Under the pieces are notes generated by a model. It saw only the letters and a list, made by a program, of their open reading frames with translations. It searched no databases and was not told where the DNA came from. DNA of 19,827 nucleotides from Christensenella sp. UBA1385 (GTDB lineage: Bacteria; Bacillota; Clostridia; Christensenellales; Aristaeellaceae), in NCBI GenBank assembly GCA_002305755.1, contig DBQV01000006.1, positions 46,903-66,729 of the forward strand, given 5' to 3'. The translations under genes were made by a program, and so were the position numbers. The first letter of the stretch is position 1. Every line of letters begins with the position of its first letter. This document shows positions 14,261 to 19,827 of this stretch, one piece after another.

Positions 14261-14730
14261 AGCAGGGCCTCGATGCGGCCCTTCAGGTGTTCGGGCGTGT
14301 CCTGCGGGGCGAAGCGGCCCGCCACCCGGCCTTCTCGGTCCACCAGGAACTTGGTGAAGTTCCACTTGATGGCGCTGCCCAGCATGCCGCCCTTCTCTTT
14401 CTTCAGAAAGGTGAAGAGAGGGGCCTCGTTTTCGCCGTTCACGTCGATCTTGGCAAAGCGTGGGAAGGTGGTGTCGTAGTTGAGCGTGCAGAAGCTGTCG
14501 ATCTCCTCCGCCGTGCCGGGGGCCTGCGCGCCGAACTGGTTGCAGGGAAAATCCAGCACCTCAAAGCCCCTGTCGCCAAACTCGCGCCGCAGGGCCTCCA
14601 GGCCCCGGTACTGCGGGGTGAAGCCGCAGCCGGTGGCTGTGTTGACGATCAGCAGCACCTTGCCCCTGTAGGGGGCCAGCGTGGTCTTCTGGCCCTGCTT
14701 GTCCAGTATTTCGATATCGTAAATGCTCAT
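14257..14730 (-). CDS. Glutathione peroxidase family, thiol (Cys) type
   Basis: 157 residues, usual length. The peroxidatic cysteine is C35 in NTATGCGFTPQ. FPCNQFGAQAPGT (61-73) and KWNFTKFLVD (122-131) supply the Gln/Trp/Asn of the active site. C81 in SFCTLNYDTTFP is where the resolving cysteine of thioredoxin-dependent members lies. It therefore probably reduces hydroperoxides with thioredoxin, not glutathione (BsaA/Gpo-like). The ATG at 14730 has GAGGAGG 8 nt upstream. It opens the gpx-membrane protein-msrB operon and lies 57 bp after the feo genes, so read-through from feo is possible. Confidence 0.93.
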   Translation of the reverse strand: MSIYDIEILDKQGQKTTLAPYRGKVLLIVNTATGCGFTPQYRGLEALRREFGDRGFEVLDFPCNQFGAQAPGTAEEIDSFCTLNYDTTFPRFAKIDVNGENEAPLFTFLKKEKGGMLGSAIKWNFTKFLVDREGRVAGRFAPQDTPEHLKGRIEALL

Positions 14731-14750
14731 GCTCTCATCCTCCTCTGTCC

Positions 14751-14778
14751 ATCATACACGCGCGGGGCGCCCGTGAAA
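14751..14778 (-). promoter_or_regulatory. Candidate promoter of gpx-msrB operon
   Basis: -35 TTTCAC (14773-14778), a 16 bp spacer, and -10 TATGAT (14751-14756), start near 14744. Partial consensus match only. No terminator is visible between feo and gpx. Confidence 0.45.
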
Positions 14779-14787
14779 CAGGCGGCG

Positions 14788-14967
14788 CTACTCCGCCCTG
14801 CCGCTCTTCGCGCCCGGGCAGGACGAGCAGCCGGAGCAGCCCGCGCAGCCCGTGCAGGAAGCGCCGCTGCGCTTCCTTTTGACCATGCCGCGCACGATGG
14901 CGAAGACGGCGGCCGCGAGGGCGGCCACGATGACGATGTTGCCGACGTTTGCCTGGATCCAGCTCAT
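14788..14967 (-). CDS. FeoB-associated Cys-rich membrane protein
   Basis: 59 residues. It begins MSWIQANVGNIVIVAA, as many FeoB-associated Cys-rich membrane proteins do. It has one membrane helix (about 8-25), a basic stretch (RGMVKRKR), then five cysteines at strict three-residue spacing (C38, C41, C44, C47, C50) in a Gly/Ser tail. The positive-inside rule puts the Cys tail in the cytoplasm. The family is found next to feoB in Firmicutes and is thought to assist Fe(II) transport, perhaps by handling iron at the membrane; its mechanism is not settled. The ATG overlaps the feoB stop (ATGA), so the two are probably co-translated. Confidence 0.9.
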   Translation of the reverse strand: MSWIQANVGNIVIVAALAAAVFAIVRGMVKRKRSGASCTGCAGCSGCSSCPGAKSGRAE

Positions 14968-17375
14968 GAGATACTCCTTTCAAGGGACGCGCCCGCCGCG
15001 CGGCGGCCTTTTTCCGGGCGCAGCAGCAGGTAGAGGAAAAGGACCAGCACCGCCGCGGCCGCCGCCAGCCCCGCGGGCTGCGCGCCGCCGCCGAACGCGA
15101 GGCCGAACTGATACACCATCAGGGAAACGGCGTAGGCCAGCGTCGTCTGGTACAGCACGGCGAACAGCGTCCAGCGCAGGTCGTTCATCTCGCGCCGGAT
15201 CGCGCCCACGGCGGCAAAGCAGGGCGCGCACAGCAGGTTGAACAGAAGGAAGCTGTAAGCCGCCAGCGGGGTAAAGGCGGCGCGCATGTTCTCCCACACC
15301 TGCCAGCCGTTCTCGGCCACTTCCTCAAAGCCGCCGAACAGAATGCCGAAGGTACCGACCACGTTTTCCTTTGCCACAAGACCGGTCACTGTAGCCACGG
15401 CAGCCTGCCAGTTGCCCCAGCCGAGGGGCCTGAACAGAAAGGCCACAGCGCCGCCGATGGCGGCCAGAATGCTGTTATCCATCTCCACCATGCCAAAGCC
15501 CTGCTCATCCCAGCCGAAGCTGGACGCGAACCAGATAAAAATGGTGGACAGCAGAATGATGGTACCGGCCTTTCTGATAAAGCTCCAGCCCCGCTCCCAC
15601 ATCGAGCGCAGCAGGTTGACGAGGGTGGGCCAGTGGTAGGCGGGCAGTTCCATCACAAAAGGCGCGGGATCGCCCATGAACAGCCTGGTTTTTTTGAGGA
15701 TGATGCCGCTTAAGATGATGGCCGAAATACCCACAAAGTAGGCGCTGGTGGCCACCCAGCCCGCGCCGCCGAACATGGCGCCGGTAATGAGCGCGATCAC
15801 GGGCAGCTTGGCCCCGCAGGGCATGAAGCTGGTGGTGATGATGGTCATGCGGCGGTCACGCTCGTTCTCTATGGTGCGCGAGGCCATGATGCCCGGCACG
15901 CTGCAGCCGGTGCCGATCAGCATGGGGATGAAGCTCTTGCCCGACAGGCCGAAGCGGCGGAACACCCTGTCCATGATAAAGGCGATGCGGGCCATGTAGC
16001 CGCAGGCCTCCAGGAAGGCCAGCAGCAGAAAGAGCACCAGCATCTGCGGCACAAAGCCGAGCACCGCGCCCACGCCCGCCACGATGCCATCCAAGATCAG
16101 GCTGCGCAGCCAGGGGGCGACGTTGGTCTTTTCCAGGCCCTCACCCACCAGCGCGGGGATGCCGCGTACCCAGATGCCGTACTCTTCGGGCGCGGGTTCC
16201 TTCACCGTCAGCGCGGCCAGATAGTCCTGCTGCGTGGTCAGGTGTTCCTCCTCGATATTGCCCTGGTCGTCGTACAGCCGGGCTGTGGCCGTGAGGCCGG
16301 TGGCTTCCCCGGGTTCAAGCCCCGCTTTTTTGGCCGCCTCTTCAAAGGCGCTGATGCGCGCGGCGGGCAGGCGGTAATCCTCCACCGCCTGAGCATAGGC
16401 CGCCCCGCCCGTCAGGTGCCAGCCGTCGCCAAAGACGCCGTCGTTGGCCCAATCGGTCGCCCAGCCACCCACCGTGCTGATGGAGATGTAGTACACCAGA
16501 AACATCACCAGCGCGAAGATGGGCAGCGCCAGCCAGCGGTTGGTCACCACCCGGTCGATGCGGTCGGAAACCGTCAGTTTGCCGGCAGCGTGTTTTTTGT
16601 GCACGCCCTTCAGGATGGAGGCGATGTAGACGTACCGCTCGTTGGTGATGATGCTCTCGGCGTCGTCGTCCAGCTCTTTTTCCACATCGCGGATATCGTT
16701 TTCAATGTGCAGCAGTTTACCCTCGGGCAAGCCGAGCTTTTCAAGGACCTTTGCGTCGCGCTCAAAAATCTTGATAGCGTACCAGCGCTGCTGCTCGGGG
16801 GGCAGGTCGTGCAGCGCGGCTTCCTCGATATGCGCAAGCGCGTGCTCCACCAGACCGGAGAAGCTGTGCTGCGGTACAGTTTTCCCGGTTTGCGCCGCCT
16901 GCACAGCCAGCTCCGCCGCCTTTGCGATGCCGGTATTCTTCAGCGCCGAAATCTCCACCACCGGACAGCCGAGCGCCCTTCCCAGCTCCTGTGTGTTGAT
17001 GCTGTCGCCGGCTTTTCCGACCACGTCCATCATGTTGATGGCCACCACCACGGGGATGCCAAGTTCGGTGAGCTGGGTGGTAAGGTAAAGGTTGCGCTCC
17101 AGGTTCGTGCCGTCCACAATATTCAAAATGGCATCCGGCCTCTCGCTGATCAGGTAGTTGCGGGCCACCACCTCTTCCAGCGTGTAGGGGGAAAGGGAGT
17201 AGATACCCGGCAGATCCGTTACGATGACATTCGGGTTTTTCCTGAGCTTCCCCTCTTTCTTTTCCACGGTCACGCCCGGCCAGTTGCCCACGAACTGGTT
17301 GGAGCCGGTGAGGGCATTGAATAAAGTGGTTTTGCCGGCGTTGGGGTTGCCGGCCAGCGCGATCCTCAGTTCCAT
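14964..17375 (-). CDS. feoB: Ferrous iron transport protein FeoB
   Basis: 803 residues. An N-terminal G domain with G1 GNPNAGKT (9-16), NWPGVTVEKK around 31-40, G3 DLPG (54-57) and G4 NMMD (114-117) is followed by a helical GDI-like region to about 270. The membrane part has two Gate segments (GFVPQMLVLFLLLAFLE; GTGCSVPGIMASRTIENERD; MPCGAKLPVIAL) and ends in a short basic tail. By family it imports Fe(II) through the cytoplasmic membrane, using a GTP-driven switch. A soluble stretch of about 95 residues (about 312-405) interrupts the first membrane segments and is probably outside. AGGAGG precedes the ATG at 17375. It lies 9 bp after feoA and overlaps the Cys-rich gene. Confidence 0.97.
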   Translation of the reverse strand: MELRIALAGNPNAGKTTLFNALTGSNQFVGNWPGVTVEKKEGKLRKNPNVIVTDLPGIYSLSPYTLEEVVARNYLISERPDAILNIVDGTNLERNLYLTTQLTELGIPVVVAINMMDVVGKAGDSINTQELGRALGCPVVEISALKNTGIAKAAELAVQAAQTGKTVPQHSFSGLVEHALAHIEEAALHDLPPEQQRWYAIKIFERDAKVLEKLGLPEGKLLHIENDIRDVEKELDDDAESIITNERYVYIASILKGVHKKHAAGKLTVSDRIDRVVTNRWLALPIFALVMFLVYYISISTVGGWATDWANDGVFGDGWHLTGGAAYAQAVEDYRLPAARISAFEEAAKKAGLEPGEATGLTATARLYDDQGNIEEEHLTTQQDYLAALTVKEPAPEEYGIWVRGIPALVGEGLEKTNVAPWLRSLILDGIVAGVGAVLGFVPQMLVLFLLLAFLEACGYMARIAFIMDRVFRRFGLSGKSFIPMLIGTGCSVPGIMASRTIENERDRRMTIITTSFMPCGAKLPVIALITGAMFGGAGWVATSAYFVGISAIILSGIILKKTRLFMGDPAPFVMELPAYHWPTLVNLLRSMWERGWSFIRKAGTIILLSTIFIWFASSFGWDEQGFGMVEMDNSILAAIGGAVAFLFRPLGWGNWQAAVATVTGLVAKENVVGTFGILFGGFEEVAENGWQVWENMRAAFTPLAAYSFLLFNLLCAPCFAAVGAIRREMNDLRWTLFAVLYQTTLAYAVSLMVYQFGLAFGGGAQPAGLAAAAAVLVLFLYLLLRPEKGRRAAGASLERSIS

Positions 17376-17384
17376 TTCTTCCTC

Positions 17385-17606
17385 CTACTCCACTTCTATC
17401 ATTTCGGCGTCGGCCTTGCGCAGGCTCAGTTCGTAGCCGCGCACCGTGATCTCGATAGGGTCGCCCAGCGGGGCCACCCGCACCAGATGCAGCTGCACCC
17501 CCTTGGTGATGCCCATATCCATGATGCGGCGCTTGACCGCGCCCTCCCCGTTCAGCCGGAGCACACGGACGGTTTCGCCGACGGCGGCATCGCGCAACGT
17601 CTTCAT
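17385..17606 (-). CDS. feoA: FeoA domain protein, proximal to feoB
   Basis: 73 residues, one FeoA (SH3-like) domain: KTLRDAAVGETVRVLRLNGE, RRIMDMGITKGVQLHLVRVAPLGDPIEITVRGYELSLRKADAEMI. The PLGDPIEI and RGYELSLR blocks are typical. By family it is a small cytoplasmic partner needed for FeoB function. The start is ATG 17606; an ATG eight codons upstream would bury the GAGGAGG Shine-Dalgarno inside the coding region. It is 9 bp from feoB. Confidence 0.93.
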   Translation of the reverse strand: MKTLRDAAVGETVRVLRLNGEGAVKRRIMDMGITKGVQLHLVRVAPLGDPIEITVRGYELSLRKADAEMIEVE

Positions 17607-17634
17607 TTCTTTTCCTCCTCTTTCATTCAAACAG

Positions 17635-17847
17635 TCAGATCATGATCTTTTGCGCCATTTCCCGGCTGATGGCGATGCGGGATTCCTTTACGCTGACAAT
17701 CACGTTGCCCCCAAGGATGCTGATCACGGAGACGGAACCACCCGGCACAAAGCCAAGATCTTCCAGGTGTTTTTTGATTTCGGGCAGGCCTCCCACCTTC
17801 TTGATGATGTTGCTTTCTCCAATAGCGGCAAGTGTTAATGGCATCAT
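17635..17847 (-). CDS. feoA: Second FeoA domain protein
   Basis: 70 residues, a more diverged FeoA domain: MPLTLAAIGESNIIKKVGG, HLEDLGFVPGGSVSVISILGGNVIVSVKESRIAISREMA. The GGNVIVSVKESRIAI block matches the family. It is the first gene of the feo operon, 28 bp before the second feoA; two tandem feoA genes are common in Clostridia. I start at ATG 17847 (AGGA 5 nt upstream); the next codon is also ATG (17844), with better spacing, so the start is uncertain by one residue. An upstream in-frame start at 17889 lacks a ribosome site. Confidence 0.9.
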   Translation of the reverse strand: MMPLTLAAIGESNIIKKVGGLPEIKKHLEDLGFVPGGSVSVISILGGNVIVSVKESRIAISREMAQKIMI

Positions 17848-17895
17848 AAGCTTCCTATCTCCGGTATTTTTTTGCCAAACTTCCGGCATAAATCG

Positions 17896-17913
17896 GGTTA
17901 GATTTCTCTAACC
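17896..17913. promoter_or_regulatory. feo operator 2, DtxR/IdeR-like palindrome
   Basis: GGTTAGA-N4-TCTAACC, a perfect palindrome with 7 bp arms, at about +22 to +39 of the predicted feo start. The GTTAG..CTAAC core resembles DtxR/IdeR iron boxes (consensus centre GGTTAGSCTAACC). Confidence 0.7.
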
Positions 17914-17916
17914 TCT

Positions 17917-17932
17917 GTTAGCCTGCGCTAAC
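17917..17932. promoter_or_regulatory. feo operator 1, DtxR/IdeR-like palindrome
   Basis: GTTAGC-N4-GCTAAC, a perfect palindrome with 6 bp arms, at about +3 to +18. Its centre is exactly 20 bp from that of operator 2, about two helical turns, so both would face the same side of the DNA. Confidence 0.7.
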
Positions 17933-17940
17933 GCGGCTCT

Positions 17941-17969
17941 ATTCTGTATGATGCGAGCGCGCTTGTCAA
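17941..17969 (-). promoter_or_regulatory. Promoter of the feo operon
   Basis: -35 TTGACA (17964-17969, perfect), a 17 bp spacer, and -10 CAGAAT (17941-17946). The predicted start is near 17934, directly next to the two palindromes, so a bound repressor would block initiation or early elongation. Confidence 0.7.
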
Positions 17970-17975
17970 TAGAAT

Positions 17976-17993
17976 TTTCGGCTCTACCCGAAA
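17976..17993. promoter_or_regulatory. Palindrome between feo and sugar-permease promoters
   Basis: TTTCGG-N6-CCGAAA with flanking A/T pairs (17973-17996). Its centre is near -50 of the feo start and -103 of the permease start. It could be an activator site or a hairpin; no regulator family is recognised. Confidence 0.35.
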
Positions 17994-18041
17994 TTTTGCG
18001 GCTTAGTCACAGAGAGGATCACAGGACGCAGGGGCGGGCAT

Positions 18042-18059
18042 CTGTCGAAAATTTGACAG
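18042..18059. promoter_or_regulatory. Palindrome over the -35 of the permease promoter
   Basis: CTGTC-N8-GACAG with an A/T centre, an 18 bp imperfect palindrome that includes the -35 hexamer. The position suits a repressor. The regulator is unknown. Confidence 0.45.
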
Positions 18060-18081
18060 AATAATAAGCATATGCTATGAT
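18053..18081 (+). promoter_or_regulatory. Promoter of the sugar ABC permease genes
   Basis: -35 TTGACA (18053-18058, perfect), a 17 bp spacer, and -10 TATGAT (18076-18081). The predicted start is near 18088, with a leader of about 72 nt. Confidence 0.8.
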
Positions 18082-18107
18082 TGCAATCAGAAAACAAAAA
18101 AAGTACA

Positions 18108-18129
18108 AAACAGGGCTTCCGCCTTGTTT
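18108..18129 (+). other. Leader hairpin before the permease genes
   Basis: AAACAGGGC, loop TTCC, GCCTTGTTT: a 9 bp stem with one G-U pair, about 20 nt into the predicted leader. No long T run follows, so it is more likely an mRNA-stabilising or regulatory hairpin than a terminator. Confidence 0.4.
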
Positions 18130-18159
18130 GATGTTATCTTAGCAAAGGAGATGAGCGAT

Positions 18160-19143
18160 ATGGCCCAGGCCCCCGCTTCTGTGTCACCTGGCTCCGGTCG
18201 GGCAGCGAAGCCGCGGCACAGGAAATGGACGCGCGACGATACGGAGCTGACGCTGCTGGCCCTGCCGACCAGCCTCTGGTACCTGCTTTTCTGCTATCTG
18301 CCGATGTTCGGCATCGTGCTGCCCTTTCTCAGCTACAAGATCGTGCCCGGAGCCGGGCTGCTGGGCAGCATATTGCAAAGTGAATTCGTCGGGCTGAAAA
18401 ACTTCCAGTATTTGTTCAAGGGCGGGCAGATCTGGATCCTGCTGCGCAACACCATCGGCTACAACATCGTCTTCATCATATTGGGCATCGTGGTGCCGGT
18501 CACGCTGGCCATCCTGCTCTCCATGCTGCGCAACCAGCGGGGGGGCAAGGTGTACCAGACCATGATGTTCTTTCCCCACTTCCTCAGCTGGGTGGTGGTC
18601 AGCTACTTTGTGTACGCCTTCCTGAACGCGCAAAACGGCATCGTGGTCAGCATGCAGAAGGCCATGGGCCTGACCCCCTCCAACTTTTACCGCATGCCGA
18701 GGTTCTGGGTCTTCGCCTTCCCGCTGCTCAACCTGTGGAAGGGCGTGGGCAACGGCATGGTGGTGTACCTGGCCGCCATCACGGGCATCGACAACTCGCT
18801 GTACGAGGCCGCGCTGATCGACGGGGCGACCAAGCCCCAGCAGGTGCGCTACATCACGCTGCCCAGCCTGAAGCCCATGATCATCATGATGTTCATCCTG
18901 TCGGTCGGGCGCATCTTCTACTCTGATTTCGGGCTGTTCTATCAGGTCACGCAGGGCATCCCGCGCTCCATCTACAATGTATCCGCCACCATCGATACCT
19001 TCGTCTACCAGAGCCTGCGCTCCTCCATGCCCTACGGCATGATCGCGGCGCCCACCTTTATCCAGTCCGTCGCCTGCTGCGTGACCATCCTGGCGGCCAA
19101 CGCGCTGATCCGCAGGGTCGACCCGGACAACGCGCTGATATAA
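18160..19143 (+). CDS. Carbohydrate ABC transporter permease, LplB type
   Basis: 327 residues with about six membrane segments. It has the binding-protein-dependent permease domain, with the EAA loop EAALIDGATKPQQVRYI, the contact to the ATPase. The opening (LLALPTSLWYLLFCYLPMFG), VGLKNFQYLF and RNTIGYNIVFIILG are typical of LplB/YtcP-type permeases, which in Firmicutes import oligosaccharides such as plant-polysaccharide fragments; the substrate here is unknown. The start is ATG 18160, with AAAGGAG 9 nt upstream. An in-frame ATG at 18151 directly abuts that site and is less likely. The next gene is the partner permease, 10 bp on. The ATPase is not in the window and is usually a shared MsmK/UgpC-like protein. 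Confidence 0.93.
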   Translation: MAQAPASVSPGSGRAAKPRHRKWTRDDTELTLLALPTSLWYLLFCYLPMFGIVLPFLSYKIVPGAGLLGSILQSEFVGLKNFQYLFKGGQIWILLRNTIGYNIVFIILGIVVPVTLAILLSMLRNQRGGKVYQTMMFFPHFLSWVVVSYFVYAFLNAQNGIVVSMQKAMGLTPSNFYRMPRFWVFAFPLLNLWKGVGNGMVVYLAAITGIDNSLYEAALIDGATKPQQVRYITLPSLKPMIIMMFILSVGRIFYSDFGLFYQVTQGIPRSIYNVSATIDTFVYQSLRSSMPYGMIAAPTFIQSVACCVTILAANALIRRVDPDNALI

Positions 19144-19153
19144 GGAGGCCGGC

Positions 19154-19827
19154 ATGGAAAAGCAATACAAAGAAAGCCAATCGCTCAACAACCGGCTCAA
19201 CCGCATCAAGTGGCCGACCAACCTGGCCTTTAACGCGGTGCTGCTCCTGTTTGCCCTGGCCTGCTTCCTGCCCTTCGTGGTGGTGTTTCTCATCTCCATC
19301 ACCGATGAGGCCAGCATCACCGCCAGGGGCTACCGGCTGATCCCGGATGCCTTCAGCCTGCAGGCCTACCGCTTTCTGTGGAAGGAGAAGGATCAGATCA
19401 TCCAGGCTCTGCTGATGTCGCTGGCCACCACGGCCATCGGCACGGTCTGTGGCGTGCTGCTGACCACCGTGCTGGGCTATGTGATGAGCCGGCCCAACTA
19501 CCGCCTCAAGGGCTTCCTCACCTGGATGGTGTTCATCCCCATGATCTTCAACGGCGGCATGGTGGCCAGCTACGTGATCAACGTGCAGCTGCTCCAGTTC
19601 CGCAACGGCCTGCACGCGCTGATCCTGCCGCTGCTGGTCGGCAGCTTCAACGTGGTGATCTGCAAGACCTTTTTCCGCACCACCATCCCGGATTCCATCA
19701 TCGAATCGGCCAAGATCGACGGCGCGGGCCAGCTGCGCATCTACTTCAGCATCGTGCTGCCCATCTCAAAGCCGGTGCTGGCCACGATGGCGCTGTTTTT
19801 AAGCTTCGGCTACTGGAACGACTGGTT
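19154..19827 (+). CDS. Carbohydrate ABC transporter permease, LplC/YtcP type, 3' end outside window
   Basis: About 224 residues are visible; the window cuts the C terminus. It has an N-terminal membrane segment (NLAFNAVLLLFALACFLPFV), a typical ISITDEASITARGYRLIPD loop, VLGYVMSRPNYRLKG, then MVFIPMIFNGGMVASYV and the EAA-like IIESAKIDGAGQLRIYFSIV. This is the second half of an LplB/LplC heterodimer. AGGAGG lies 6 nt before the ATG at 19154, 10 bp after the first permease stop, so both are in one operon. By family the solute-binding lipoprotein gene usually follows; it would lie just beyond this window. Confidence 0.93.
   Translation, partial: MEKQYKESQSLNNRLNRIKWPTNLAFNAVLLLFALACFLPFVVVFLISITDEASITARGYRLIPDAFSLQAYRFLWKEKDQIIQALLMSLATTAIGTVCGVLLTTVLGYVMSRPNYRLKGFLTWMVFIPMIFNGGMVASYVINVQLLQFRNGLHALILPLLVGSFNVVICKTFFRTTIPDSIIESAKIDGAGQLRIYFSIVLPISKPVLATMALFLSFGYWNDW

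Noticed and set aside
18184..19320. A 378-codon minus-strand frame over the first permease gene
   Set aside because: Asp/His/Gln-rich shadow of a clear six-helix permease.

Overview
This 19.8 kb window is GC-rich bacterial chromosome. Its Shine-Dalgarno sites are strong AGGAGG types and its sigma-A promoters are near consensus. Several families are typical of Firmicutes/Clostridia: DUF951, DUF438 with a hemerythrin-like domain, a FeoB-associated Cys-rich protein, LplB/LplC-type sugar permeases, and a Pol I without proofreading motifs. I infer a GC-rich anaerobic Clostridia-class organism; the sequence alone does not give the species. It is densely packed, with mostly housekeeping genes on the minus strand and many 4-14 bp gene overlaps. 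I found no rRNA, tRNA, CRISPR array, insertion sequence or phage gene.

Layout from left to right. (1) 1-2004: a truncated rimO (minus) diverges from an EamA/DMT exporter (plus). Both have clear promoters in the shared 193 bp gap. (2) 8159 down to 1997 (minus) is a likely five-gene operon: polA, coaE, a lytic transglycosylase, a solute-binding protein of the peptide/nickel family, and a flavin reductase-like protein whose 3' end overlaps that of the exporter. (3) 10896 down to 8233 (minus): DUF951, signal peptidase I and recQ, read from a TTGTCA-17-TATAAT promoter. (4) 10986-12243: an orphan acidic helical protein on the plus strand, bracketed by two diverged direct copies of a 77 bp repeat. 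(5) 13425 down to 12244 (minus): a DUF438/hemerythrin-like/PAS sensor. A perfect FNR-type palindrome is centred at -41.5 of its predicted start site. (6) 14730 down to 13584 (minus): thiol peroxidase of the GPX family, an unrecognised 77-aa Cys-rich membrane protein, and msrB. These are joined by GTGA and ATGA overlaps and end at a clear terminator. (7) 17847 down to 14788 (minus): ferrous-iron uptake genes feoA, feoA, feoB and a 59-aa FeoB-associated Cys-rich protein. Two tandem DtxR/IdeR-like palindromes lie just after the predicted start site. (8) 18160-19827 (plus): two sugar ABC permeases of LplB/LplC type, the second cut by the window end.

How they fit together: regions 5-7 read as an iron and redox block. 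Fe(II) import is probably repressed by an iron-sensing DtxR-type regulator. Next to it are peroxide detoxification and methionine-sulfoxide repair, then a hemerythrin-like/PAS sensor probably switched by a Crp/Fnr-family activator. The most novel candidates are the Cys-rich membrane protein between gpx and msrB, the FNR-type promoter, and the repeat-flanked orphan gene.
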